Of a stretch of DNA of 64,000 nucleotides, positions 8,177 through 17,458 are shown one piece after another; the first letter of the stretch is position 1; each line of letters starts with the position of its first letter. Source of the DNA: Pseudomonadota bacterium (lineage in GTDB: Bacteria > Myxococcota_A > UBA796 > UBA9615); assembly GCA_024229515.1 (NCBI GenBank), contig JAAESI010000213.1:1-64000 (forward strand), given 5' to 3'. Position numbers and translations under genes: made by a program. The notes under the pieces were generated by a model. It saw only the letters and a program-made list of their open reading frames with translations. It did not search any database and had not been told where the DNA came from.

Positions 8177-9118
8177 ATGCGACGGCTCCTGCTCCTCGTC
8201 TGCACCCTCGCCCTCGTCGGCTGCCCCGCCGAGGACGACGACACTGGCTTTGGTCGCGGCGACGAGCCGACCCCCGATCCCAACGAAGTCGACGACGACG
8301 ACACCACCCCGCCCGCGGACGACGCCGACAACGACGGCTACCCCAGCGACGTCGACTGCGACGACGGCAACGCCTTCGTCTATCCGAACGCCCCGGAGCT
8401 GTGCGACGAGCTCGACAACGACTGCGACGGAGCCGTCGACGAAGAGCCGCTGGCCAACATCAACTGGTACGCGGACGCCGACGGCGACACCTTCGGCGAC
8501 ACCGACACCTTCGTCACCGACTGCATCGGCCCCGAGGGCTACGTGCTCCGCCCGGGCGACTGCGACGACAACAACGCCGCAGTCCACCCCGAGTCCAACA
8601 TCGACGGAGTCGACGCCGACTGCGACGGCCTGACCGAGTGGCACGTCGAGATCACCATCACCGTCGTCGCCGCCTATTGGCTCTGCGTCGACGATGAAGA
8701 CATCCTCATCGGCTCCAACCTCTACTGGGAGAACGCCGAGACGTACAACGTCTGGCTCGACACCGGCGACCACGTGATCGGCTTCCGCGGCGAGGGCATC
8801 GAGCTGAGCGACGACAACAAGGACCTGACCGGCGCCCTCGCCTACATCAGCCTCAGCGACGGCACCGCGTGGTGGACGAACCAGCTCTGGAAGTACGATC
8901 CCGCCCCCAACAACGACCCCGAGACCCGCGTCGGCTGGTGCTCGCCCGACTTCGACGACAGCGAGTGGGCCCGCGCCCGCGAGTTCGGGCAGTGGGGCAC
9001 CTCCCCATGGTTCGACAATCCCCCCGAACTCGAGGGCACGCCCGCCGTCTGGATCTGGGACGAGGTCCCCGTCGACTACCAGAGCCAGTACTTCCGCCTC
9101 GCGATCACGCTGCCGTGA
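8177..9118 (+). CDS. MopE-like Asp-rich surface lipoprotein
   Basis: A 313-residue lipoprotein: MRRLLLLVCTLALVGC gives a lipobox Cys at 16, followed by an acidic linker (EVDDDDTTPPADDADND). Residues ~60-150 hold two copies of the putative metal-binding motif seen in MopE-type and many myxobacterial proteins (DVDCDDGNAFVYPNAPELCD, then DNDCDGAVDE, and later GDCDDNNAAVHP). The C-terminal ~160 residues form an uncharacterised beta-rich domain with many Trp/Tyr. Probably outer-surface and Ca- or Cu-binding. It shares its reading frame with the upstream transposase frame, which has no stop in between, but the ATG with signal peptide clearly marks its own start. Confidence 0.85.
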   Translation: MRRLLLLVCTLALVGCPAEDDDTGFGRGDEPTPDPNEVDDDDTTPPADDADNDGYPSDVDCDDGNAFVYPNAPELCDELDNDCDGAVDEEPLANINWYADADGDTFGDTDTFVTDCIGPEGYVLRPGDCDDNNAAVHPESNIDGVDADCDGLTEWHVEITITVVAAYWLCVDDEDILIGSNLYWENAETYNVWLDTGDHVIGFRGEGIELSDDNKDLTGALAYISLSDGTAWWTNQLWKYDPAPNNDPETRVGWCSPDFDDSEWARAREFGQWGTSPWFDNPPELEGTPAVWIWDEVPVDYQSQYFRLAITLP

Positions 9119-9227
9119 AATGACAATCTGTCAAAGCGGGTCGGGCGTTCTCGTCCTACGTGCCAGTTTGTCGATCGGAATCCCACTCAGGATTCGCTAA
9201 ATCCCTGAAATCACTGACGACCGGAAT

Positions 9228-9243
9228 GCGGCACGCATCTTGC
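9228..9243 (+). promoter_or_regulatory. Candidate sigma-54 (-24/-12) promoter of the gsp operon
   Basis: GCGGCACGCATCTTGC places GG at 9230-9231 and GC at 9242-9243 with the required 10 bases between, and matches GGCACG-N4-TTGC of the -24/-12 consensus. A start of transcription near 9254 would leave only a very short leader before the gspC ATG at 9261, and no SD is visible there, which is the main reason for caution. The ~100 bases before it (9119-9227) are AT-richer than the genes around and contain no other feature I recognise. Confidence 0.35.
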
Positions 9244-9260
9244 CTGTTCCAGTCGTCGTC

Positions 9261-10292
9261 ATGCTTGACCGCGTACCCCGCCCCATCTGGATTCTGTCGC
9301 TGCTGGCGATGATCGCATTGGGTCTCGCCCTGGGCACCAACGCCCTGGTCGCCCGCCTGATGGTCGTCGACGCCGGCCGCCTCGCCGCCGCGCACGACGC
9401 CGCCCCCGGCGCCGTCGCCCGAAGCACCCCGGACGGAGAGGGAGCCCCGACGGGAGAGACCGTCGCCGCCGACACCTCGTCCAGCCGACGCGACCGCGCG
9501 AAGCGGCCCCGCCGCCTCAACTACTTCCAGGACCCCATCCTCCGACGCAACATCTTCAACTCGGCCGCCGGCCCCGAGGCGCCGACGCCCGCCCCCGGAG
9601 GCCCCGAGGGGCCCGACGTTCCCAAGTCGGAGATCGACGCCGTGCTCATCAGCACCGCCGTCGCCAGCGACCCCGTCTGGTCCACCGCCATCGTGTCGGT
9701 CGCCAGCTCCGGGGCCGAGCCGTACCGCATCGGCGACCCCATCGCGGACGCCACCGTGGTCGACATCAAGGCCCCCTGGCTGGACATCGAAGGCACGCAC
9801 CACCCCGCCCGCCTCATCGTCCTGCGCGACGGCCAGCACGAGTACATCGACGCTGGCGGCAAGCCCAAGGCGGGCTCCAAGCGCAAGCCCAAGAAGGACG
9901 ACGGCGACAAGAAGAAGAAGAAGAAGCGCACGTCCGGCCGCCACACCTGGGACGGCATCCACGACCTCGGCGGAGGCAAGTACTCGGTCGACCAGTCCGA
10001 GATCGACTACGCCATGGGCAACCTCGACAAGCTCTCGCGCGAAGCCCGGGTCGTCCCGAACTTCGCCGACGGACAGACCAACGGCTGGAAGGTCTTCTCC
10101 ATCCGCCGCAATTCCGCCCTTCGCAAGATGGGCCTCAAGAACAACGACGTCCTGACCTCAGTCAATGGGATGGACCTGGGCGACACCGAAAAGGCGCTCG
10201 AGGTCTACAGCAAGCTGCAGTCAGACAAGAGTTTCACGCTCGAAGTCCTCCGCAATGGCGAGCCGACGACGCTGGAGTACACGGTTCAATGA
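9261..10292 (+). CDS. gspC: Type II secretion inner-membrane protein GspC
   Basis: A 343-residue bitopic protein: a short cytoplasmic start, one membrane helix (~10-32), a Pro/Ala linker, the homology region (~75-190; FQDPILRRNIFN and VPKSEIDAVLISTAVASDP are diagnostic), a Lys-rich stretch (~205-225), and a C-terminal PDZ domain (~255-343; NSALRKMGLKNNDVLTSVNG). GspC couples the inner-membrane platform to the secretin GspD through the homology region, and the PDZ contributes to substrate selection. First gene of the gsp operon; its TGA overlaps the gspD ATG. An in-frame TTG at 9240 would add seven residues. The charged Lys-rich insert before the PDZ is longer than usual. Confidence 0.92.
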   Translation: MLDRVPRPIWILSLLAMIALGLALGTNALVARLMVVDAGRLAAAHDAAPGAVARSTPDGEGAPTGETVAADTSSSRRDRAKRPRRLNYFQDPILRRNIFNSAAGPEAPTPAPGGPEGPDVPKSEIDAVLISTAVASDPVWSTAIVSVASSGAEPYRIGDPIADATVVDIKAPWLDIEGTHHPARLIVLRDGQHEYIDAGGKPKAGSKRKPKKDDGDKKKKKKRTSGRHTWDGIHDLGGGKYSVDQSEIDYAMGNLDKLSREARVVPNFADGQTNGWKVFSIRRNSALRKMGLKNNDVLTSVNGMDLGDTEKALEVYSKLQSDKSFTLEVLRNGEPTTLEYTVQ

Positions 10293-13051
10293 AGACGCTG
10301 ATCATGACGCTGGGAGTTCTGCTCCTGCTGCTGCCGACACCCTTTGCCTCCGCTCAGGCCAAGGATGACGACGACGACGACAAGAGCGCTGTGTCCGACA
10401 AGGTCAAGCCGACGCTGACGCCCCGTGGGCCGAAGCTTCAGCAGGCACCCGTCCGCGCGTCCATCCAGGACGACCCGGCCGACAGCGACGCCGATGACGA
10501 CGACGACGACGACGACAAGTCTGGCGGCGGCGACGCCAAGTCCGACGGGTCGGACGACGACGACGACGAGCCGGAGCCCTGGAAGGGAGACCCCGACAAG
10601 CCCTCCTCCAACGCCGATCGTCCGGCCCGCAAGACCGTCGAGCCGATCCCCGGCGATGTGAAGATCAACATCGACTACAACGAAGTCGAGATTAAGGAAA
10701 TCATTAAGGATTTCGCCCACAAGACGGGTCGAAACTTCCTCGTCGACGGCAAGATCAGCGGCAAGATCACCATCCACGCGCCCCGCGCCGTGACCGTCGA
10801 TGAGGCCTACGAGGCGTTCATCATCGCCCTGGACTCGGCCGGCTACACGACCGTCGTCGAGGCCCGCTTCAAGTCCGGCCCCAACCGGGGCAAGGCGATG
10901 CTGACCCGCATCCTCCCCGCCGGCGACGCCAAGTCCGAGCCGCTGGAGCTGTACAAGTCGGACCGCTCGATCCCCAACACCGCGCACCTCATCACGCGCC
11001 TGGTGAACCTGGAGAACGTCGACGCCTCCGAGATGAGCACGATCCTGCAGAAGTGGGTCTCCAAGGAGGGCGACATCGTCGCCTACCCGCCCAGCAACAT
11101 GCTGATCATCACGGACAGTTCGAACAACATCCGCCGGATGATCGAGCTGGTCGAAGAGCTCGACATCTCCGCCCCCCAGCAGAAGCTCGAGGTCATCAAG
11201 ATCCAGTTCGCCGAGGCGCCCGCGGTGCTGTCGATCGTCCAGGAGATCTACGGCATCGAGGCGACCAGCAAGTCCAAGACCAAGAGCCCCGCGACGACGG
11301 CCGCCGAGCGACGCGCCGCACGACGCAACAAGAAGGGCGGCAAGAAGAAGACGGGGACCACCGGCAGCGGCGTCAAGGCGAGCACCGTGGGCGACCAGGG
11401 CTCCTTCATCAGCAAGATGATCGCGGACGACCGCACCAACTCGATCATCGTGTTGGCGACCGAGAGCTCCATCAAGGACATCAAGGACCTCATCGCCCGC
11501 ATCGACACGGACGAGGAGATCAGCCTCAAGTCCGACATCCACGTCATCTACCTGGAGCACGCCAAGGCGGAGGAGCTCAGCTCGACCCTGAACTCGCTGG
11601 TCCAGGCCGCCAACACCCGCACCACCAGCCGGCGCCCGACCACCACCGGTTCGACGACCGGCGCGCGCGGCTCCTCCCGCACCACCGGCAGCAACGCCCG
11701 CGACACCCGCTCCAACACCTCGGGCCAGCCGGGGAACCTGGGCGGCAACTTCGCCGGCGAAGTCCGCATCACGCACGACGTGCCCACCAACTCCCTGGTG
11801 GTGACCGCCAGCCGCGACGACTACGGGCGCCTCAAGCGCGTCATCGACATGCTCGACATCCCGCGCAAGCAGGTGTTCGTCGAGACCGTGATCATGGAAG
11901 TCAGCGACACCCGCATCAACGACAACGGCGTCTCCTGGCACGGCGGTGTCCCGGCCTCGACCAACGACGGAAGCCCCGTCACGGTCATCGGCGCGCGCGG
12001 CAGCTCCTCGATCTCCCCCGCCGCCTCCCTGCTGGACGGCTCGCTGCTGGCCGGCCTCGGCCTCGGCATCTTCGGCGAGGCGATCAACGTGCCCCTCCCG
12101 GGCGTGGACGGCGGCCTCGACATCCCCGCCTTCGGTGTCGTCATGCGGTTCCTCCAGGAGGACACCGCGACCAACGTGCTGTCGTCGCCGAACATCCTCA
12201 CGCTCGACAACGAGGAAGCGACCATCGAGATCGGCGAGACCGTTCCCTTCCCCACCGGCGGCTTCCTCGGTGGCCTCGCGGGCGCGGCGGGCGGCGCGGG
12301 TGCCACCGGGCTGGGCGGCATCCCGTCCATCAGCTTCACGCGTGAGGACGTCGGGATCATCTTGCGCATCACGCCGCAGATCAACGAGTCGGACTGGGTG
12401 ACGCTGGACGTCTACCAGGAGATCTCCGAGGTCAAGGAAGGCTCCACCACCGACAGCCTCAGCTCCGGCGGTCCGACCACCACCAAGCGCTCCGCCGAGA
12501 CCCACGTCAGCGTGCGCAGCAACCAGACCATCGTCATCGGCGGCCTGATGCAGGAGGTCGACACGGAGTCCGAGAGCAAGATCCCGGTGCTCGGCGACAT
12601 CCCCCTCATCGGCGCGCTCTTCCGCAACAAGCGCAAGACGAAGCGGAAGACGAACCTGCTCATCTTCCTGACCCCGCACGTCATCGACGGACCGGAGGAC
12701 CTCCAGGAGGTCTACACAATCAAGATGCTGCAGCGCGAAGAGTTCATGCGCCGCTTCTACGGCAAGACCCCGGCCCAGCAGGCCGAGGAGCTGAACAGCC
12801 TGATCCGCTACTCGATGAACCTCCCCGGCCAGCCGCCGGTCTACAGCGACCCCGAGCCGCCGCGCCCCGACGGCACCATCGAGGGCATTCCGCTGACCGA
12901 CGCCGAGCTGGAGCGCGTGGTCGACGAGCTCGAGACCGAAGAGGGCGACGTGCTCATCACGCCCGACGGCGAAATCGGCGTCGACGACCTCGGCAGTGAC
13001 GAGGACCTCGACGAAGACGACCTCGACCTCGACGACGAGTCCGAGGAGTAG
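10289..13051 (+). CDS. gspD: Type II secretion outer-membrane secretin GspD
   Basis: A 920-residue secretin. Signal peptide (~1-24), then an unusual ~95-residue acidic region with three poly-Asp blocks before the N0 domain (INIDYNEVEIKEIIKDFAHK). N1-N3 domains follow, with a basic low-complexity insert (~330-355) and a Ser/Thr/Gly-rich loop in N3. The C-terminal secretin barrel region carries GETVPFPTGG, the conserved VPxxTG segment, and GGLMQEVDTESESKIP, PVLGDIPLIGALFR. An acidic C-terminal tail (~890-920) is present. It forms the outer-membrane channel of the type II system. Usual length is 650-750, the excess being the low-complexity regions. Start ATG overlaps the gspC stop. Confidence 0.97.
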   Translation: MKTLIMTLGVLLLLLPTPFASAQAKDDDDDDKSAVSDKVKPTLTPRGPKLQQAPVRASIQDDPADSDADDDDDDDDKSGGGDAKSDGSDDDDDEPEPWKGDPDKPSSNADRPARKTVEPIPGDVKINIDYNEVEIKEIIKDFAHKTGRNFLVDGKISGKITIHAPRAVTVDEAYEAFIIALDSAGYTTVVEARFKSGPNRGKAMLTRILPAGDAKSEPLELYKSDRSIPNTAHLITRLVNLENVDASEMSTILQKWVSKEGDIVAYPPSNMLIITDSSNNIRRMIELVEELDISAPQQKLEVIKIQFAEAPAVLSIVQEIYGIEATSKSKTKSPATTAAERRAARRNKKGGKKKTGTTGSGVKASTVGDQGSFISKMIADDRTNSIIVLATESSIKDIKDLIARIDTDEEISLKSDIHVIYLEHAKAEELSSTLNSLVQAANTRTTSRRPTTTGSTTGARGSSRTTGSNARDTRSNTSGQPGNLGGNFAGEVRITHDVPTNSLVVTASRDDYGRLKRVIDMLDIPRKQVFVETVIMEVSDTRINDNGVSWHGGVPASTNDGSPVTVIGARGSSSISPAASLLDGSLLAGLGLGIFGEAINVPLPGVDGGLDIPAFGVVMRFLQEDTATNVLSSPNILTLDNEEATIEIGETVPFPTGGFLGGLAGAAGGAGATGLGGIPSISFTREDVGIILRITPQINESDWVTLDVYQEISEVKEGSTTDSLSSGGPTTTKRSAETHVSVRSNQTIVIGGLMQEVDTESESKIPVLGDIPLIGALFRNKRKTKRKTNLLIFLTPHVIDGPEDLQEVYTIKMLQREEFMRRFYGKTPAQQAEELNSLIRYSMNLPGQPPVYSDPEPPRPDGTIEGIPLTDAELERVVDELETEEGDVLITPDGEIGVDDLGSDEDLDEDDLDLDDESEE

Positions 13052-13055
13052 ACGC

Positions 13056-14780
13056 GTGCCGATCCGCAAGCGAAGCCTGGGCGAGATCATGACGGCGGCT
13101 GGCGCCGTCGCGCCCGAGAACGTGCAGACCGCGATGGAGTACGCGGAGAAGCACGATCTCCGGGTGGGCGAGGCCCTCGTCCAGCTCGGGCTCGCTCAGG
13201 AAGACCAGGTCGTGGACGCGCTGTCGACGCAGACCAACCTGCCCTCGATGGCCTCCATCCCCATCGATTCGGTGGACCTGGGGCTCTACACCGAGCTCCC
13301 CATCAGCTTCGCCAAGGGCCACCAGGTGATGCCCCTGTGGCGGGACGACGCCGGCCGCATCGCCGTCGCCGTGGGCGACCCCTTCCAGCTGTCCCCCATC
13401 GACGACCTCCGCGTGCTCCTTGATGCGCCCGTCGCCATCTACATCGCCGCCCCGTCGTCGATCACCGAGTCCGTCAACCGCGTCTACGACCGCCTCGCCC
13501 GCTCCGCCGGCCAGGTCATCGAGGAGATGGAGGACGACCCGGACAGCACGCACCACGGCATCGACGAGATCGTCGACCTCGTCGACAGCGACGACGAAGC
13601 GCCGATCATCCGGTTCGTGAACTCGCTCCTGACGGAGGCCCTCAAGGAGCGCGTCTCCGACATCCACTTCGAGCCCTTCGAGCGTGAGCTCGCGGTCCGG
13701 TTCCGGATCGACGGCATCCTCTACAACAAGGTCGAGGTGCCCAAGCGGCTGCAGGCGGCGATCAGCTCCCGCGTGAAGGTCATGGCGCAGCTGGACATCG
13801 CCGAGAAGCGCCTCCCCCAGGACGGTCGCATCCGGGTCAAGGTCGCCGGCCGCGACGTCGACATCCGCGTCTCCACCGTGCCCGTGGCCCACGGCGAGCG
13901 CATCGTGCTCCGCCTCCAGGACCGCAGCTCGGGCCTGCTCGAGCTCGGCCAGATCGGCATGGAGGGCGCCGTGCTCTCGGACTGGCGGGAGCTCATCCGC
14001 CGGCCCCACGGCATCCTCCTCGTCACCGGCCCCACCGGTTCGGGCAAGTCGACCACGCTGTACGCCTCCATCTCCGAGGTGAACCGGCCCGACATCAACA
14101 TCCTCACCGTCGAGGATCCCGTCGAATTCCAGATCAAGGGAATCGGTCAAATGGCCGTGAACCCGAAGATCAACCTCACCTACGCATCCGGCCTCCGCGC
14201 CTACCTGCGGCAGGACCCCGACGTCATCCTGGTCGGCGAGATCCGCGACAAGGAGACGGCCGAGATCGCCATCCAGGCGTCGCTCACGGGCCACCTCGTG
14301 CTGTCCACGCTGCACACCAACGACGCCGCCACCGCGGTGAACCGGCTGGTCGACATGGGCGTGGAGCCGTTCCTCGTCGCCAGCTCCCTGGTCGGCGTGA
14401 TGGCCCAGCGCCTCGTGCGACGCCTCTGCTTCACCTGCCGCGAGCAGTACACCCCGCGTCCCGATGAGCTGATGCAGGTCGGTCTCGACCCCTCCCAGGT
14501 CAACCGCCCCATCTACAAGCCCCGCGACGGCGGCTGCACCGAGTGCCTGCACACCGGCTACAAGGGCCGGTCCGGCATCTACGAGCTGCTGCACGTGACC
14601 CCCTCGATCCAGCCCCAGATCGTCCAGAACCTGTCGTCGGCCGTCATCAAGGAGACGGCCCTGTCCGAGGGCATGCAGAGCCTCCGCATCGACGGCGGCC
14701 GCAAGATCCTGGCGGGCCTCACCTCCCTGGAAGAGGTGATGCGCATCACGCAGGACGAGTTCACGGTCGAGGACGCCTAG
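13056..14780 (+). CDS. gspE: Type II secretion ATPase GspE
   Basis: A 574-residue hexameric ATPase powering pseudopilus assembly in the cytoplasm. The GTG start was chosen 4 bases after the gspD stop; the frame is open upstream only as a gspD shadow. An N-terminal MshEN-like domain (~1-140; GEIMTAAGAVAPENV and LGLAQEDQVVDAL) precedes the ATPase: Walker A GPTGSGKSTT (~325-334), Asp box, Walker B LVGEIRDKETA, His box LHTNDA. A zinc motif is made by CFTC (~459) and CTEC (~494). All catalytic elements look intact. Confidence 0.96.
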   Translation: MPIRKRSLGEIMTAAGAVAPENVQTAMEYAEKHDLRVGEALVQLGLAQEDQVVDALSTQTNLPSMASIPIDSVDLGLYTELPISFAKGHQVMPLWRDDAGRIAVAVGDPFQLSPIDDLRVLLDAPVAIYIAAPSSITESVNRVYDRLARSAGQVIEEMEDDPDSTHHGIDEIVDLVDSDDEAPIIRFVNSLLTEALKERVSDIHFEPFERELAVRFRIDGILYNKVEVPKRLQAAISSRVKVMAQLDIAEKRLPQDGRIRVKVAGRDVDIRVSTVPVAHGERIVLRLQDRSSGLLELGQIGMEGAVLSDWRELIRRPHGILLVTGPTGSGKSTTLYASISEVNRPDINILTVEDPVEFQIKGIGQMAVNPKINLTYASGLRAYLRQDPDVILVGEIRDKETAEIAIQASLTGHLVLSTLHTNDAATAVNRLVDMGVEPFLVASSLVGVMAQRLVRRLCFTCREQYTPRPDELMQVGLDPSQVNRPIYKPRDGGCTECLHTGYKGRSGIYELLHVTPSIQPQIVQNLSSAVIKETALSEGMQSLRIDGGRKILAGLTSLEEVMRITQDEFTVEDA

Positions 14781-14784
14781 AGCG

Positions 14785-16065
14785 ATGGCTGTTTACGAGT
14801 ACGCGGGACTGGACGCCAAGGGGAAGAAGACCTCTGGGCTGGTCGATGCGGACTCGTCCAAGGCGGCGCGCCAGAAGCTCCGCAAGCAAGGCGTGTTCAC
14901 CACGTCGATCGCCGAAGGCAAGGGCAGCGTCACCGCCATCCGCACCTCCTCCCGGAAGGTCGGCGGCGGCGGCGGGGCCAGCGACAAGCTGTCCACCGAG
15001 GTCGACTTCGCCCAGTTCTTCACCCGCATCACGGTGCAGGACATCGCGCTGTCGACGCGGCAGCTGGCGGCGCTGCTGGGTGCCGGCATCCCCCTCGTGG
15101 AGAGCCTCGGCGCCCTCGCCGAGCAGGTGGAGAAGGAGCGCTTCCGGATCATCCTCCGCGAGATCCGCGAGAAGGTGAACGAGGGCTCGACCCTGGCGGA
15201 CGCGCTCAAGGGCTACCCCAAGGTCTTCAACAACCTCTACGTGAACATGGTCCGGGCGGGCGAGCAGGCCGGCGCCCTGGAGCACGTGCTCGGACGCCTC
15301 GCCGACTACACCGAGGCGACCGTCGAGCTCCGCGGCAAGGTGATGGCGTCGCTGACCTACCCGCTGGTGATGCTGGGCGTCGCGGCGGCGGTGATCACCT
15401 TCCTGATGGCCTACGTCGTCCCGAAGATCACGAAGCTGTTCCGCGCCCGCAAGGCCGAACTGCCGTGGATCACCGAGGCGGTGCTGTTCGTCTCGGACGC
15501 GCTGAAGTCGTACTGGTGGCTCTTCGGGATGCTCGCCATCGGCGGGACCATCGGCTTCATCCGCTACTACCGCACCGAGGACGGCCGCGAGAAGGTCGAC
15601 CGCACGCTCTTGAAGATCCCGATCTTCGGAAAGATGCTGCGGATGATCGCCATCTCGAGGTTCACCTCGACGCTGGCGACGCTGATGTCCTCGGGCGTGC
15701 CCCTGCTGTCGGCGATGGGCATCGTGCGGAACATCGTCAACAACGTGGTGTTGAAGTCAGCGATCGGGGACGCGCAGGAAGCGGTCCGCGAAGGCGAGCC
15801 GATGAACCGCCCGTTGGCCCGCAGCGGCGAGTTCCCACCGATGGTCGTGCACATGATCTCGGTGGGCGAACGGACCGGTGAGCTGTCCGAGATGCTCGGC
15901 CGGATCGCCAAGACCTACGAGTCCCAGGTGAACCGTCGCCTGACCACCCTGACGGCTCTGTTGGAGCCGCTGATGATTCTTTTGATGGGAGGGATCGTGT
16001 TCATCATCGCGCTCGCGATTCTCCTCCCCATGCTCGACATCCAGAACCTCGGCTCACGCTTCTGA
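14785..16065 (+). CDS. gspF: Type II secretion platform protein GspF
   Basis: A 426-residue polytopic inner-membrane protein with the two-fold repeat of the GspF/PilC family: cytoplasmic domains ~75-195 (STRQLAALLGAGIPLVESL) and ~275-395 (ISRFTSTLATLMSSGVPLL), with membrane helices around 200-225, 240-260 and at the C-terminus (LMILLMGGIVFIIALAIL). It is the platform on which GspE acts. An N-terminal ~60-residue leader (YEYAGLDAKGKKTSG) is typical. It starts 4 bases after the gspE stop. Confidence 0.95.
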   Translation: MAVYEYAGLDAKGKKTSGLVDADSSKAARQKLRKQGVFTTSIAEGKGSVTAIRTSSRKVGGGGGASDKLSTEVDFAQFFTRITVQDIALSTRQLAALLGAGIPLVESLGALAEQVEKERFRIILREIREKVNEGSTLADALKGYPKVFNNLYVNMVRAGEQAGALEHVLGRLADYTEATVELRGKVMASLTYPLVMLGVAAAVITFLMAYVVPKITKLFRARKAELPWITEAVLFVSDALKSYWWLFGMLAIGGTIGFIRYYRTEDGREKVDRTLLKIPIFGKMLRMIAISRFTSTLATLMSSGVPLLSAMGIVRNIVNNVVLKSAIGDAQEAVREGEPMNRPLARSGEFPPMVVHMISVGERTGELSEMLGRIAKTYESQVNRRLTTLTALLEPLMILLMGGIVFIIALAILLPMLDIQNLGSRF

Positions 16066-16084
16066 GCCGGAAGGAGACACGACC

Positions 16085-16561
16085 GTGCTGAACCCCAAGA
16101 CCCTGCGCCGCGCAGCCCGTGGCAACCGAGGCATGACCCTCATCGAGATCATGGTGGTGCTCACGCTCATCGGCCTCGTGATGACCGTGCTCGCGACCAA
16201 CTTCCTCGGCATGGCGGAGAACCAGAAGGTTCAGATCTGCCAGACGCAGATGGAGCAGCTCAAGGGCCGCCTCGACGCGTTCAAGCTGCACTACGGCCGC
16301 TACCCGTCCACCGGCGAGGGGCTCAACGCCCTCGTCCGTCCTCCCACGGACAAGCGGGGCATGACGCCGGCGCCGTTCCTGGACGACGCGACCATCACGT
16401 ACGACCCGTGGGGCACCCCCCTGCAGTACTACACGCCGGCCCGATCCGGCGGGAAGGCGTTCGAGATCGTCTCGCTCGGCCGTGATGGCGTCCCCGGCGG
16501 TGAAGCGGTCGACGCGGACTTCTCCAACTGGCAGCTGACCGCGATCCCCGGCGAGAACTAG
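16085..16561 (+). CDS. gspG: Major pseudopilin GspG
   Basis: A 158-residue class II prepilin-like protein. The prepilin peptidase site is GNRG-MTLIE, with cleavage after Gly16 and Glu at +5 of the mature chain, followed by the hydrophobic helix. The C-terminal globular part (YGRYPSTGEGLNALVRPP, YDPWGTPLQYYTP, SLGRDGVPGGE) matches the Ca-binding major pseudopilin. SD GGAGA lies 6-8 bases upstream of the GTG-ATG region; I use 16085 as start. It builds the pseudopilus that pushes cargo through GspD. No prepilin peptidase gene (gspO/pilD) is in this window. Confidence 0.95.
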   Translation: MLNPKTLRRAARGNRGMTLIEIMVVLTLIGLVMTVLATNFLGMAENQKVQICQTQMEQLKGRLDAFKLHYGRYPSTGEGLNALVRPPTDKRGMTPAPFLDDATITYDPWGTPLQYYTPARSGGKAFEIVSLGRDGVPGGEAVDADFSNWQLTAIPGEN

Positions 16562-16567
16562 GAACCG

Positions 16568-17458
16568 ATGGCCCGCACCGCCCTCCAGCGTGGACTCACC
16601 CTGATCGAGCTGGCCGTCGTGCTGGCTCTGTTCGGGGTGATGCTGCTGGTGGCGGTGCCGACGCTGCGCACGATCATGGGGGCCGACCTGAAGGCCTCGA
16701 CGATCGAGCTGGCGCAGACGCTGCGCTTCGTCCAGGACGAGGCGGTGCTGCGCAACATGAGCATGCGCATCGCCTACGACCTGGACGGACGGAAGTGGTG
16801 GATCGAGGCGGCCGACGGCCCCGTGCGCATCTTCCGCGACCGCGAAGCCAAGGACGCCTTCGCCGAGTTCATGGCGGAGAAGGCCGAGTCGGACGCCCAG
16901 GTCGCCGAGGACCGCGAACGCCGACGCGGCTCGGGCCCCTCCCAGAGCGAGCTGCTGTCGACCCTCATGGGCGACGACGCGGAGGCCGGTGGCGGCGACG
17001 CGGGCGGCGGCATGGGCGGGCTGCTCGGAGGCCTCTTCGGGGGCGGCGGCGGCGGCCTCGGCCCGGCGGCGCGGGGCGGCGAGTTCCAGGTGAACCAGTT
17101 CACCCCCTACTCCGGTGACAGCGACATCGAAGAGCACGCGTTCGCCCCCCGGGAGCTCCCCCAGGGCGTGCGGTTCGCCGGCGTGTGGACCCCCCAGGGC
17201 GGCGAGGACGAGGTCAAGCCGCTGGACGAGTACGAAGTCGAAGCCATGCTTCGCGAGGCTCCCGAAGACCAGCAGTGGACGACGATGTACACCCACGTCT
17301 TCCCCGGCCGGTACATCGAGGACACGGTCGTCTACCTGTCCGACGACAGCGGCGAGTCCATCTGGTCGATCACCGTCGAGCCGCTCACCGGCCGCGTCGA
17401 AGTTATCTCCGGCAAGGTCGCGATCCCCGACATCTCCGACCGGGACCAGCGGCAATGA
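16568..17458 (+). CDS. gspH: Minor pseudopilin GspH, unusually long
   Basis: N-terminal prepilin signature QRG-LTLIELAVVLALFG (cleavage after Gly9) and a GspH-like first domain (TLRTIMGADLKASTIELAQTLRF). At 296 residues it is much longer than the usual ~170. The excess is a charged helical stretch (~98-125) and a Gly-rich, low-complexity segment (~135-180) inserted before the C-terminal beta domain (VYLSDDSGESIWSITVEPLTGRVEVISG). It lies between gspG and gspI, and its TGA overlaps the gspI ATG. Gene identity rests on position plus the prepilin motif. Confidence 0.88.
   Translation: MARTALQRGLTLIELAVVLALFGVMLLVAVPTLRTIMGADLKASTIELAQTLRFVQDEAVLRNMSMRIAYDLDGRKWWIEAADGPVRIFRDREAKDAFAEFMAEKAESDAQVAEDRERRRGSGPSQSELLSTLMGDDAEAGGGDAGGGMGGLLGGLFGGGGGGLGPAARGGEFQVNQFTPYSGDSDIEEHAFAPRELPQGVRFAGVWTPQGGEDEVKPLDEYEVEAMLREAPEDQQWTTMYTHVFPGRYIEDTVVYLSDDSGESIWSITVEPLTGRVEVISGKVAIPDISDRDQRQ

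Noticed and set aside
12996..13055. Upstream extension of gspE inside gspD
   Set aside because: The extra 20 residues are a Thr/Ser-rich shadow of the acidic gspD tail; the GTG at 13056 fits the family N-terminus.
10286..13090. Minus-strand open frame of ~930 codons opposite gspD
   Set aside because: Composition (Val/Asp/Leu/Arg) mirrors the gspD codons; gspD shows full domain structure on the plus strand.
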